Part shown: positions 15,714-24,950 of the stretch, in pieces
Numbering within the stretch: position 1 is the first letter of the stretch
How the letters are laid out: the number at the start of each line of letters is the position of its first letter
NCBI GenBank assembly: GCA_964567745.1
Contig: CAZMNY010000059.1
Location: 1 to 38,408, forward strand
Direction: 5' to 3'
Length of the DNA: 38,408 bases
DNA from: CAZMNY01 sp964567745
Lineage (GTDB): Bacteria > Planctomycetota > Planctomycetia > Pirellulales > Pirellulaceae
Translations under genes and position numbers: made by a program
Notes under the pieces: generated by a model
Database searches by the model: none
What the model saw: the letters and a program-made list of their open reading frames with translations, nothing else
Told to the model about the DNA's origin: nothing

Positions 15714-17630
15714 ATGAGCTTCATCGAAAACAGACGTCGGTTGACGTCCTTGCAGCGCGGAATTGTTTTGGACCAGTCACAATTAGAACGAAAAATAGAA
15801 CGTCGAACGACTCCGTTCTCGTGGACGTCAGTCCTACGCGGATCGTTTGCGCCAGTGATGCTCGTTATCATCGGATGCGTCGCGTACGCCAATAGCTTCC
15901 AAGGGCAATTTGTGTTCGACGACCGGATATGGCTCGAGCAGCTCGATGCCATGCCGTCGGTTTGGTCCGAAGCGTTTTGGCTCAATGGAAAAGAGGGGCC
16001 TCAACACGGGCGGCCGATCGTCGCCGCCTCGTTCGCATTGAACTACTGGATAGGGCAACGCGACCCACTGGGTTACCACATCCTCAACTTGGCCATTCAT
16101 TTGCTGGCTTCCTTGGCGCTGTTCGGATTGCTCAGGCGGACGTTTGCGTTGGAATCGTTTCCGCCAAAAATTCGCGACGTTGCGGTGCCGTTGAGTTTTG
16201 CTTCGACGGCGATCTGGATGACGCACCCACTGCAGACTGAATGTGTCAATTACTTGTCGCAACGGACAGAATGCGGAGTTGGATTGGCCGTGTTTGCGTC
16301 GCTCTACTTCGCGGTGCGCAGCCGAGAAAGATCGACAGCGTCGCTGGGATGGATGGTGCTCTCTGTTGCCGCGGCCTGGTTTGGCGCCGGCTGCAAAGAG
16401 ATCGCAGCTCTGATCCCGCTGCTTGTCGTCCTTTACGAATTCGCCTTTCGAACCGACTCGCTTTCGCAAGTGTTCAAGCGTCGCTGGCCATTTTTCTTGG
16501 CGCTTTGCAGTTGCTGGATTCCAGTGGCGACGCTGATGGCGCTAGCGCCTCGGGTCAACACGGTCGGTGCCGGCGCGAAAGCGAGTACGCTAACTTACCT
16601 GCTCAATCAGTGCCGGATCATTCCGGACTACTTGAGGCTGGCGATCTGGCCGGACCAGTTGTCGCTCGACTACGGCGAGCCGGTCCAAGTTTCACTCGCT
16701 CAGGCGGCACCGGGCGGCTTGCTGATCTTAGCGATTTTGTTCGGCAGCACTCTCTGCTGGCGAAATCGGCCAGCTATTGGCTTCGCCGGTTGGTGGATCT
16801 TCCTTCTGCTCGCTCCGACATCGAGCATCATTCCAATTCAGACCGAGGTTGGTGCCGAGCGGCGGATGTACTTGCCACTCGCCGCTCTAACCGCTCTTGC
16901 CGTGGTGGTCGTGTTCCTTACTCTGCAAAAACTCGGGACGCAGCTAGCGCGCTCGACGTCCGTAGCACGCAAACACCTCATCACGGCATCGCTCTCATTG
17001 GCCGCGTTTGCCATCGTGCTGACGCCGCTACTCGCCGCAACGCGCCATCGCAACGCCGAGTACCGCGATGTCAATCAGCTTTGGATCTCCAGCAGCCTCG
17101 CGAGACCGAACAATCCGAGGTCGATTTACAACTTGGGTGTTCGCTATGCGAAACTTGGAATGAAAGAAGAGGCTGTGGCGGCGTTTCATGAGACGCTAAG
17201 AATTGAACCGACCTACGCAGTGGCCCACAATAACCTTGGGATCATGCTTCGAGATGCGGGCGACTACGCCGCGGCTGAATGGCGCTTCAAGACAGCTGCC
17301 ACTGTGCACAAGAACTGGGCGCTTCCGCTGAACAATCTGGCTCGACTCTACGCGGCTTGCCCCGTCGCTAAATTCCGCAATGGACCCGAGGCCGTTCGAA
17401 TCGCAGAAGCGGTGTATCGCTCGAAGCCAGATCAAGTGGAGTACGCGGAGACGCTTGCGGCGGCCTATGCGGAGGTCCGCGAGTTCGATCGCGCCGTCGA
17501 AACACTGATAAGCGTGAGACCTTTTATCGCTCGCCAACATCCGCAACTGCTCGCCGGACTCGATCTTCAGTGTGAGCTTTATCGTTGGGAAATGCCCATG
17601 CGTATGAAGCGGCCGTCTGGCCAACCATGA
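15714..17630 (+). CDS. TMTC-like membrane protein with C-terminal TPRs
   Basis: 638 residues. After a basic N-terminal tail come about ten membrane helices (residues ~45-440), then TPR repeats at ~465-560 (P-R-S-I-Y-N-L-G-V-R-Y-A-K-L-G then A-H-N-N-L-G-I-M-L-R-D-A-G-D-Y). This layout and several motifs match the TMTC type of GT-C glycosyltransferase-like proteins: F-V-F-D-D near residue 67, G-R-P-I-V-A-A-S-F-A-L-N-Y-W, and H-P-L-Q-T-E-C-V-N-Y-L-S-Q-R-T-E. Animal TMTC proteins are O-mannosyltransferases; bacterial ones are mostly unstudied, so the sugar and acceptor are unknown. It probably acts in the cytoplasmic membrane with TPRs facing outward. The start lacks a clear ribosome site. Confidence 0.75.
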   Translation: MSFIENRRRLTSLQRGIVLDQSQLERKIERRTTPFSWTSVLRGSFAPVMLVIIGCVAYANSFQGQFVFDDRIWLEQLDAMPSVWSEAFWLNGKEGPQHGRPIVAASFALNYWIGQRDPLGYHILNLAIHLLASLALFGLLRRTFALESFPPKIRDVAVPLSFASTAIWMTHPLQTECVNYLSQRTECGVGLAVFASLYFAVRSRERSTASLGWMVLSVAAAWFGAGCKEIAALIPLLVVLYEFAFRTDSLSQVFKRRWPFFLALCSCWIPVATLMALAPRVNTVGAGAKASTLTYLLNQCRIIPDYLRLAIWPDQLSLDYGEPVQVSLAQAAPGGLLILAILFGSTLCWRNRPAIGFAGWWIFLLLAPTSSIIPIQTEVGAERRMYLPLAALTALAVVVVFLTLQKLGTQLARSTSVARKHLITASLSLAAFAIVLTPLLAATRHRNAEYRDVNQLWISSSLARPNNPRSIYNLGVRYAKLGMKEEAVAAFHETLRIEPTYAVAHNNLGIMLRDAGDYAAAEWRFKTAATVHKNWALPLNNLARLYAACPVAKFRNGPEAVRIAEAVYRSKPDQVEYAETLAAAYAEVREFDRAVETLISVRPFIARQHPQLLAGLDLQCELYRWEMPMRMKRPSGQP

Positions 17631-17637
17631 TCACCGC

Positions 17638-18075
17638 TCACTGGAGCAATTCGAGTGCTTGTTGGGCGTAGGACTTGAGCAGCTCGATGGCGTCGAGGTG
17701 AAGGGCAAGGGCGTGGAGTCGGAAGTCGGCCGGTCGCAAACGCGAGACGCGAGATGTTGCGGCGCTGAGTTCGTGGACGGCCGAGCGTGCTTCCGCCGCC
17801 GTCAGTAGGGTGCCGCATGAGTCAATGCTTACTGACTCGATGCAGGACCAAGGAATCGACCGCACGACGCTCGTCGCGGTGCCACGCGAAGCGACCTTCA
17901 ACACGGTGAAATTGGAATCGGCGTGCACGGTGCCTCGGAAAATACGTCCGCTCGTCGTTCGCACCGAGACCACTTCGCCCGTTTGTTCTCCACTTGTGAC
18001 TGTTTCGGCCGACGCCGCGTTGCAGGCGGCGAGCAGAAGGAAGGCGACGGTCAGCGTGGTCGTGCGTGCAATCAT
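17638..18075 (-). CDS. Small exported protein, unknown function
   Basis: 145 residues from an ATG with an AGGA-type site seven bases upstream. The N-terminus is a signal peptide; it contains L-L-A-A-C, a possible lipobox, and also A-S-A/E, a possible signal peptidase I site, so lipidation is uncertain. Residues ~30-80 form a beta-rich part, V-V-S-V-R-T-T-S-G-R-I-F-R-G-T-V, of the kind seen in short Sm-like or SH3-like barrels. The C-terminal half is helical and Leu/Ala-rich. It converges on the TMTC-like gene with a seven-base gap. Confidence 0.65.
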   Translation of the reverse strand: MIARTTTLTVAFLLLAACNAASAETVTSGEQTGEVVSVRTTSGRIFRGTVHADSNFTVLKVASRGTATSVVRSIPWSCIESVSIDSCGTLLTAAEARSAVHELSAATSRVSRLRPADFRLHALALHLDAIELLKSYAQQALELLQ

Positions 18076-18385
18076 GTTGTGTCCTGAGCTCCCCAGTTGT
18101 TGTGGCCGCCACATTCATTTGCACATCCCGCGCCAAACTCGATTTGAAGACGGCCGCTCGCGCCTATTCGCAGACTCAGAAACGATTTGCGGGGCGCGCG
18201 TCAGCAAAGAGTGCCTGGAGCAATTGCCAACGAGGGTGTTGTGCGACGTTGTTGACTGCCAACACCATGTTGCAAAAAAGCAACACACTTTGGCGGTGAT
18301 CGAGACGATTGGCCGCGCCGGGTGGTTTGTTGCGACTTATGTTTCACTAGCGCGAAACGGCAGCCAACGATTAAGGAGTCGCAAA
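18076..18385. other. Divergent intergenic region
   Basis: 310 bases between diverging genes. A reading frame of 346 codons crosses it on the plus strand, but its first two thirds is only an antisense shadow of the gene at 17638. Promoters for both neighbours are expected here; none is clear by eye. Confidence 0.5.
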
Positions 18386-18850
18386 ATGTCGCGGCAACCA
18401 AGCAGCTCACATTCACACACCCGCAATCGCCGCCTCAACTGGACTCGTTGCTGGCCTTGGTTGGCGACTGTCGTCGGGGGAATGATTGCGGTCATGGCGC
18501 TGGTTCAGGCGGAACGAGTTCACGGACAGAATCGACATGCCGGCCAGTCGAAAGAGCGAAGAAAGCTCTGGCGCGAAGGAAGCCGAGTTGAGTTGGTCGG
18601 TACGTTTCAGCGAGGGAATTCCACGATTACGTTCCGCCCCGAGAAAGGCGAGCAGACCTATCGAGTGCTTGAGAACTTAGCGCTGCAGCGAGTCGCCAAA
18701 ATGCTGGTGCTCAACAACCGTCGGCTCTGGAGAATCTCAGCCGAAGCCATGGAATATGAGAACGCCAATTTTCTGCTCCTCAAACGCGTTGTGGTGACGG
18801 GAAAGACCAAAGCAGTCAATACGCGCAACATGGCCAAAGCCGGCAACTAG
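18386..18850 (+). CDS. Signal-anchored small basic protein, unknown function
   Basis: 154 residues. I chose the ATG at 18386 because it has an AAGGAG site seven bases upstream; the much longer in-frame extension is an antisense shadow. A basic Ser/His-rich N-terminus leads into one hydrophobic helix (about 23-45), followed by V-H-G-Q, a possible cleavage site. The mature part (about 65-150) is basic with short beta-like segments: V-E-L-V-G-T-F-Q-R-G-N-S-T-I-T-F-R and Y-R-V-L-E-N-L-A-L-Q-R-V. No family is recognised. Confidence 0.7.
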   Translation: MSRQPSSSHSHTRNRRLNWTRCWPWLATVVGGMIAVMALVQAERVHGQNRHAGQSKERRKLWREGSRVELVGTFQRGNSTITFRPEKGEQTYRVLENLALQRVAKMLVLNNRRLWRISAEAMEYENANFLLLKRVVVTGKTKAVNTRNMAKAGN

Positions 18851-19116
18851 CTATCGCGGCACCTTCTCAACTGGCCGATCACTCTCGGTCGCTTGTCGGC
18901 CGACAGGATCGAAAGATTCGGGACAATCGTCACGGCAATTGAGCGTCAGATCCGAACTGTCCGCTATGACCTGTGACGCAACGAGTGTTGTGGAGGCGCC
19001 TTTCTGCGAATCCCGATAACACAGATGCGATCAAGTCCAGTCATCCAGTTTGTCGCTCGGCACCAGCTTAGGCGGTTTCTGGGAAGCGACAGGCGAAACT
19101 GAAGGGAGCATCGAAA

Positions 19117-19422
19117 ATGGAAATCAACCGAAATCAATACTTCGCGATTGGCGTCGTTGTCCTGCTTGTCGGAATTCAGTTTCGCTACATCGAGTCGTTC
19201 ACATTGAATACGGAGTCGACGAAGTTTATTCGCAGTCGAATGGCTGGAAAAAGCTCGCCCGCTCTGGTGACGACCAATTCGTCTTTCAGCGACTTCTTCT
19301 CGCAAGCTCCCGTCAGCCAGTCCAACATCAACATCAAGCCTCCCAAATGGGTCGGCTGGGCGCTCGTGTCGATGGGCGGCGTGTTGGTGCTGCATAGCTT
19401 CGCGATGCGACGACCCGACTAA
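19117..19422 (+). CDS. Small two-helix membrane protein
   Basis: 101 residues. The ATG follows a GGGAG site at a slightly long distance. Hydrophobic helices at about 8-20 and 78-94 flank a polar Ser/Asn-rich loop of about 55 residues, and the chain ends R-R-P-D. Both ends would then lie on the same side of the membrane with the loop on the other. No known domain. Confidence 0.7.
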   Translation: MEINRNQYFAIGVVVLLVGIQFRYIESFTLNTESTKFIRSRMAGKSSPALVTTNSSFSDFFSQAPVSQSNINIKPPKWVGWALVSMGGVLVLHSFAMRRPD

Positions 19423-19600
19423 CGCGATCACGCACGGAACAAGGCGAGCTCGTGGGGGCAATGGTCTTGCATTATGCGCTGACCACCTGGCACTGATTAC
19501 TTTGCACTTCGCTTTTCGGTGGACGCGGCGGCTTGATGAGCGTCCGACGTGCACCGTCGCTGACGCTTCAGGTCTCAAGGGCCTCGCTAACGCGTCGGGT

Positions 19601-19894
19601 TCATTCATTGCGCGAGAAGAATGCGTTGATGGAGTCGTGGACGGAGTTGACGGCCGAGGCCTTGAGCAAGTCTTCTTTGTTGCTTTTGACCAAGGCCATG
19701 GACAGACCTTGATGGTCCTTCCAGTCGGTGAATCCAAACTCGCGGATATCGACATAGATGTCGTCATAGCCCGCCGACACTCTGGGGACAAAATGAAATC
19801 CCTGTTCGGCGCGAACGATATGGTATTGCTGAACGACCAGCAGAGCGGCGATTCCGGCGATGAATCCGCCCACAAACCAACTAATCCTATGCAT
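19601..19894 (-). CDS. Small membrane-anchored protein, unknown function
   Basis: 97 residues. One N-terminal hydrophobic helix (about 5-22) acts as signal or anchor, followed by a soluble domain of mixed strand and helix: Y-D-D-I-Y-V-D-I-R-E-F-G-F-T-D-W, then S-M-A-L-V-K-S-N-K-E-D-L. A weak GGAG lies ten bases before the ATG. The competing plus-strand frame over the same DNA has no ribosome site and no hydrophobic segment. It diverges from the large fusion gene starting at 20131. Confidence 0.65.
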   Translation of the reverse strand: MHRISWFVGGFIAGIAALLVVQQYHIVRAEQGFHFVPRVSAGYDDIYVDIREFGFTDWKDHQGLSMALVKSNKEDLLKASAVNSVHDSINAFFSRNE

Positions 19895-20130
19895 CCATGC
19901 GACTCCGCAGTTGACTCAAACTGACTTAGCGACTCAAACTGTACCCCGTTCGATGGTTCGGGGACAATAGGAATCGACGCGGGGACACATAGCCGGCCAG
20001 GCGATGCCCAAAAAAAAATTGCATGCAGCGCGCGAGAATCGCGGAATCTGTCCGGCCGCTGAGCAAGCACGAGCCGTGAGTCGCCCGAAAGCATGGGCCA
20101 ACTCGCTTGAAGAACGAGATTGAAGAACGA

Positions 20131-23100
20131 ATGAATCAAGTGGCATTTACTGAGCTCGCGAGCAAGGACGCAGAACATCTTTCAGCGACAACTGGCCCCG
20201 CCAAAGGCGGTCTCGGTTCACCGTCCTTCATCGGACTCGTCGTGACTCAGTTGCTCACCGCCGTCAACGACAACTTGTTTCGCTGGCTGGCCGTCGGCAT
20301 CGGCAAGGACTACGTCGACGAGAGCCAGCATAGCAACATCCTGATGGCTGGGACGGCATGCTTTGTCTTGCCCTATTTGCTATTGGCCGCGCCGGCTGGT
20401 TATCTGGCGGACCGATTCTCCAAACGCAAGGTGATCATCGCCTGCAAGATGGCAGAAGTTGTCATCATGAGCTTGGGCGTATTGGCGATCGTGCTGCAGA
20501 GTTCGCTGTTGCTGTTTACCGTTGTGGCTCTCACCGGAGCGCAGAGTGCGCTTTTCTCGCCGGCCAAACTGGGTGCTTTGCCAGAAGTGCTAAAGAGCGA
20601 CCGAATATCAGCCGCCAACGGGCTGTTCGGTTTGATGACAGTCGCCGCCACCGTCATTGGAATGGCCTTTGGCAGCATGCTTAAAGATGCGACTGGCTAT
20701 CGAGGCGTTGAACATTGGTGGATCTCGGCTGTGGCGCTTGTGGCTATCGCTGTTGCCGGCGTCGTCATGAGTCTCTTCGTGAAGACGCCCGGCTCGGCAA
20801 ACCCAAAACTTCAATTTCCTTGGAACCCATTCAGACAAACCTGCCGCGACTTGGCTTTGTTATGGAGTCACAAAGCGTTGTTTCGAGTCGCCTTGGGAAT
20901 GGTGTTCTTCTGGTCGGTCGGCGCTCTGGCTCAAATCAATATCGATCAGTTCGCTTTCGAAAGCGGAGCGATTCAAGAGAGCCACAAGACGCCATTGCTG
21001 GTGGCGCTCGTCCTGGGACTTGGCGTTGGCAGCATCATGGCGGGAGTCGCATCCCGCGGGCGAGTCGAGTTGGGGCTGTTGCCGCTTGGCGCCTTGGGCG
21101 TCGCGATCTTTGCGGCGCTGTTGTGTACCGTGCAGACCGACATCATTCAACCTTCCGCGACGTTGACATTCGGTTTCGTTTGGGCGAGCTTCTTGTTGTT
21201 CGCTCTGGGAACGAGCGCGGGTCTTTTTTCTGTTCCACTGGAGGCGTTCATGCAGCATCGCAGTCCTCGCAGACAGCGCGGAGCGATCCTAGCCGCGGCG
21301 AATTTCTTGGTGTTTGGAGGCGTCTTTATTTCGGCGCTGCTCTACGCCGCATTACGCGCGCCTATCTTTTCCGACGAGCCGTTCGTTTCTTCTCGCACCG
21401 TCTTTCTGCTGACCGGTCTGTTTACCGTCCCCGTGCTGCTCTATATCGTCTGCCTGATTCCCCAAGCGTCGATTCGCTTCTTGGTTTGGCTCGCGAGCCT
21501 GACCATCTATCGCATCCGAGTTTACGGGCGAGACAATTTGCCGGAAGAAGGCGGAGCTCTGTTGGCTCCCAACCACGTCTCGTGGCTCGATGGCATCTTG
21601 CTGTTGATGACAAGCTCGCGGCCAGTGCGGATGGTCGTTTGGGCCGGTAATTTTACGAACCCATGGCTCCGCTGGTTGGCAAATCAGTGGGGGGCGATCT
21701 TGATTACGCCGCGACCCAAGGCGATCGTCGCCGCTTTGAAGACCGCGACCGAAGCGCTCAATAACGGCGAGATCGTTTGTATCTTCCCAGAGGGCGGAAT
21801 CACTCGAAGCGGCCAACTGCAATCGTTCAAGCAGGGAATCATGCGAGTGCTCAAGGGGACCGACGCTCCGGTTGTTCCGGTCTATCTCGACGAATTGTGG
21901 GGGAGTATCTTTAGTTTTGAAGGCGGCAAGTTTTTCACCAAGTGGCCCAAGCGATGGCCTTACCCAATTTCGATTCACTTTGGCGAGCCAATCGCGAAAC
22001 CGAATGATGTCCATGAAATCCGTCAGGCCGTTTTGGAGCTTGGCGCAAAGGCCGTCAAGCAGAGGATGGAACGAACCATGTTGCTAAGTCGCTCCCTCAT
22101 CCGCCGTTGTAAGGAAAGCAAGCGCCAAATGAAGATCGCGGATTCGAGCGGCGCCGCGCTGACAGGCGGCCAGCTGCTCACGCGATCACTCGTGTTGCGA
22201 CGGGCCCTGCGGCGCGAAGTGCTCGATCCCAAAGAACAATACGTCGGCGTATTACTTCCGCCCTCCAACGGCGCGGTCATTGTCAACGCCTGCCTCTCGC
22301 TTGACCGCCGAATCGCCGTCAACTTGAACTACACCGTCAGCTCGGACGTGATGAACGCCTGCATTCGCCAGGCCGGCATCAAGCATGTTTTGACGAGCGC
22401 CAAGTTCATGGAAAAAATGGACTTCGATCTGGATGCGGAAGTCGTCTTGCTGGAAGACTTCAAGGACAAGGTCACCTCGTTCGATAAGGCCTCGGGATTT
22501 GTCGACGCCTATCTTACGCCCGCCTCGATGCTCGACCGAAAACTTGGCCTCGGTCAAGTTAACGCGGACGATGTGCTGACCGTCATTTTTACGTCGGGTT
22601 CAACTGGAACGCCCAAAGGAGTGATGCTGACCTACGGCAATGTGGGATCCAACTCACAAGCCATACAAACGGTGATTCACTTGACCGGCGACGACGTGTT
22701 GATCGGCATCCTGCCTTTCTTTCACTCGTTCGGATACACCGTCGCCATGTGGACCGTGCTCGCGACCGAAACGAAAGGCGTCTACCATTTCAATCCGCTC
22801 GACTCGCGCCAAGTCAGTAAGTTGTGTGGGCGGCACAAGGGCACGATTCTTTTGGCGACTCCGACCTTCCTGCGATCCTACATGAGGCGTTGTGAGCCGA
22901 GCGATTTGGAGACGCTCGACGTCGTCGTCGCTGGCGCAGAGAAACTGCCTCAAGCTGTCAGCGATGCGTTCGAGGAACGAATGGGGGTGAGACCGGTCGA
23001 AGGGTACGGAACGACGGAGTTGTCGCCGCTCGTTTCCGTCAACATTCCGCCGTCGCGAGCTCGCACCATCGACGACGACGTCACGCTGAAAGAGGGAAGC

Positions 23101-23676
23101 GTCGGCCGACCCGCTCCAGGCATCACAGCCAAGATTGTCGACCTCGACTCGGGTGAGGAGCGAGGTGTTGGCGAGACGGGCATGTTGCTGATCAAAGGCC
23201 CGAATGTGATGAAGGGATACATGGGCCGAGACGACTTGACGGCCGAAGTGATCAAAGACGGCTGGTATACCACGGGCGACGTCGCCTACATCGACGAGGA
23301 CGGCTTCATCTTCATCACGGGACGAGAGAGCCGGTTTTCCAAGATCGGCGGCGAGATGGTTCCGCACATCAAGGTCGAAGAAGTCATCAATGAGATTCTC
23401 AGCGATGATGAGAACGAGAGCGACGACGAATCTCAAGGGCTCAAAGCGGCTGTCACTTCATTGTCGGACGAAAAGAAAGGTGAGAAGCTCGTCGTACTGC
23501 ATCTGCCGATCAGCATGTCCATAGACGAGCTCAGAAAGAAGATGTCCGAAGCCGGATTGCCGAACATCTATATCCCAGCGCAAGCCAACTTTGTGGAAGT
23601 CGAGGCGCTGCCGATTCTGGGTTCGGGCAAACTCGATCTCAAAGCGGTATTGATCATGGCCGAAGAACGCGCGTAA
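20131..23676 (+). CDS. LplT-PlsC-Aas fusion: lysophospholipid transporter, acyltransferase and acyl-ACP synthetase
   Basis: 1181 residues from the ATG at 20131 (a TTG eight codons earlier is possible). Residues ~20-440 form an MFS transporter with about 12 helices resembling LplT, the lysophospholipid flippase. Residues ~455-660 are a PlsC-type acyltransferase: N-H482-V-S-W-L-D487 is the HX4D motif and F-P-E-G-G (552-556) the second block. Residues ~690-1181 are an AMP-binding acyl-activating domain: P-loop T-S-G-S-T-G-T-P-K-G (from 821), G-Y-G-T-T-E (958-963), Y-T-T-G-D, and the C-terminal lysine K1167 in S-G-K-L-D-L-K. In E. coli, separate LplT and Aas proteins return lysophosphatidylethanolamine inward and re-acylate it; here one chain carries all three steps. 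An acidic insert (D-D-E-N-E-S-D-D-E) sits in the C-terminal lobe. The substrate remains inference. Confidence 0.9.
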   Translation: MNQVAFTELASKDAEHLSATTGPAKGGLGSPSFIGLVVTQLLTAVNDNLFRWLAVGIGKDYVDESQHSNILMAGTACFVLPYLLLAAPAGYLADRFSKRKVIIACKMAEVVIMSLGVLAIVLQSSLLLFTVVALTGAQSALFSPAKLGALPEVLKSDRISAANGLFGLMTVAATVIGMAFGSMLKDATGYRGVEHWWISAVALVAIAVAGVVMSLFVKTPGSANPKLQFPWNPFRQTCRDLALLWSHKALFRVALGMVFFWSVGALAQINIDQFAFESGAIQESHKTPLLVALVLGLGVGSIMAGVASRGRVELGLLPLGALGVAIFAALLCTVQTDIIQPSATLTFGFVWASFLLFALGTSAGLFSVPLEAFMQHRSPRRQRGAILAAANFLVFGGVFISALLYAALRAPIFSDEPFVSSRTVFLLTGLFTVPVLLYIVCLIPQASIRFLVWLASLTIYRIRVYGRDNLPEEGGALLAPNHVSWLDGILLLMTSSRPVRMVVWAGNFTNPWLRWLANQWGAILITPRPKAIVAALKTATEALNNGEIVCIFPEGGITRSGQLQSFKQGIMRVLKGTDAPVVPVYLDELWGSIFSFEGGKFFTKWPKRWPYPISIHFGEPIAKPNDVHEIRQAVLELGAKAVKQRMERTMLLSRSLIRRCKESKRQMKIADSSGAALTGGQLLTRSLVLRRALRREVLDPKEQYVGVLLPPSNGAVIVNACLSLDRRIAVNLNYTVSSDVMNACIRQAGIKHVLTSAKFMEKMDFDLDAEVVLLEDFKDKVTSFDKASGFVDAYLTPASMLDRKLGLGQVNADDVLTVIFTSGSTGTPKGVMLTYGNVGSNSQAIQTVIHLTGDDVLIGILPFFHSFGYTVAMWTVLATETKGVYHFNPLDSRQVSKLCGRHKGTILLATPTFLRSYMRRCEPSDLETLDVVVAGAEKLPQAVSDAFEERMGVRPVEGYGTTELSPLVSVNIPPSRARTIDDDVTLKEGSVGRPAPGITAKIVDLDSGEERGVGETGMLLIKGPNVMKGYMGRDDLTAEVIKDGWYTTGDVAYIDEDGFIFITGRESRFSKIGGEMVPHIKVEEVINEILSDDENESDDESQGLKAAVTSLSDEKKGEKLVVLHLPISMSIDELRKKMSEAGLPNIYIPAQANFVEVEALPILGSGKLDLKAVLIMAEERA

Positions 23677-23681
23677 CACCC

Positions 23682-24563
23682 TTAGCGAGGCGGATTCGTT
23701 CGTTGATCGCGCGCGATGGGGCGCGACGGTGCCACTCCCGTTTTCTTCGCGTCCGCATAGGCCAGCTCGGTGACTTTCGAAAACTTGGCGAGCACCTCAC
23801 CGTCGACTCGCTCAAGTTTGGAAATCAATGTGTAAATCTTCTCCGGCTTGGTTTGCGCCGCGTAGTTCACTTGACCAAGGAACTGAGTCGACTCGGCAAA
23901 ATTGTGGTCTGCCGTTTTACCCACGATCGGGTGCAGTGTGCGGGCGATGAGGTCGGCGCCGACATTGTCGAGCTGCAGAAACACTTCAAGCTGATTGGTG
24001 ACGTAGGTTCTGCGACTGGTCGTAGGCGAGTAGCCGGTCTGCAGAACGAGGACGCACGATCCAGTCAAGCGTCGACCCAAAAGCGGTCCCTGATAGGTTC
24101 CGGTGGCGTATACGATGTGGATCTTGGGCGTACCGTAGACCAGTTCGAGCGTGCTGACCGTGCCCGCGCCGTCGTCGGCGTCATACGTGTATGGACCGGT
24201 GCGTTTGATCTTCACATTCGTGATCCCCATCAACGACCAAATGTTGACGATCAACTCGGGATTGCGAACTAGACACAGATAGAGTTGGGGGTGGCAGTCG
24301 ACAACTTGCACGGGCATGCTTTGGAAGATCGTCGGCGATTCGACCACTCGCCCGATCTTCTGCTTTGCCGCCTGATTGAGTTTGGCGAATGGGATCGAGT
24401 TGATAGCCGTCTTGCGGTCTCGGCGCAGTTCCGGTTTCCTGGTCTCTTCACGGCCGAATGCAACGGACGACAACGTCATTGACGCTGCCATGCCAAACAA
24501 GCTTCGTCGTGAAAACGAAGCTCCACGCTCCGTCTCACGTCGCAAACGATTCGGTTCGCGCAT
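23682..24563 (-). CDS. Conserved exported protein, unknown function
   Basis: 293 residues. The ATG at 24563 follows a G-rich AGGGGG site; the in-frame extension upstream has none. Residues ~18-40 resemble a twin-arginine signal: S-R-R-S-L-F-G then a hydrophobic stretch ending V-A-F-G, suggesting folded export. The mature protein is beta-rich with Tyr and Thr (L-Y-L-C-L-V-R-N-P, G-P-Y-T-Y-D-A-D-D-G, V-Y-A-T-G-T-Y-Q-G-P-L-L-G-R-R). No enzyme motif is recognised. It converges on the fusion gene with a five-base gap. Confidence 0.7.
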   Translation of the reverse strand: MREPNRLRRETERGASFSRRSLFGMAASMTLSSVAFGREETRKPELRRDRKTAINSIPFAKLNQAAKQKIGRVVESPTIFQSMPVQVVDCHPQLYLCLVRNPELIVNIWSLMGITNVKIKRTGPYTYDADDGAGTVSTLELVYGTPKIHIVYATGTYQGPLLGRRLTGSCVLVLQTGYSPTTSRRTYVTNQLEVFLQLDNVGADLIARTLHPIVGKTADHNFAESTQFLGQVNYAAQTKPEKIYTLISKLERVDGEVLAKFSKVTELAYADAKKTGVAPSRPIARDQRTNPPR

Positions 24564-24950
24564 TTTTCCCCCTACCACGAAAAGCGGTGTTGAAACACCG
24601 ACCACCCCGCTGTTCAAGCGGACCTTCCGAGCTCTGCTCCACACTTTCGCCAAGTCGACATGGAGCATCCACGCAGATCGGCAATTTGTGCTGGTCATAA
24701 CAATAATTCGGTTGCATGAGGGCCAAGTCTGAGCCAAATATTGGCCGGGCCAAGAAGAAACGTCGGCCTAGAATCGGCTTGAATCCGTTCCGCCCGTTTC
24801 GCCTGAATTGGGATCCCATGAATTCGGCGCCAGCAAAATTAGCCCTGGCCGGAGGTGCGCGAGCTCGCGACTCGGCCGATTCCTATTGAGCTGAGCGGCA
24901 AAAATCGGCACAATCGCCGCCCCAACCGTAGATTCCGGAGTGACCATTCG

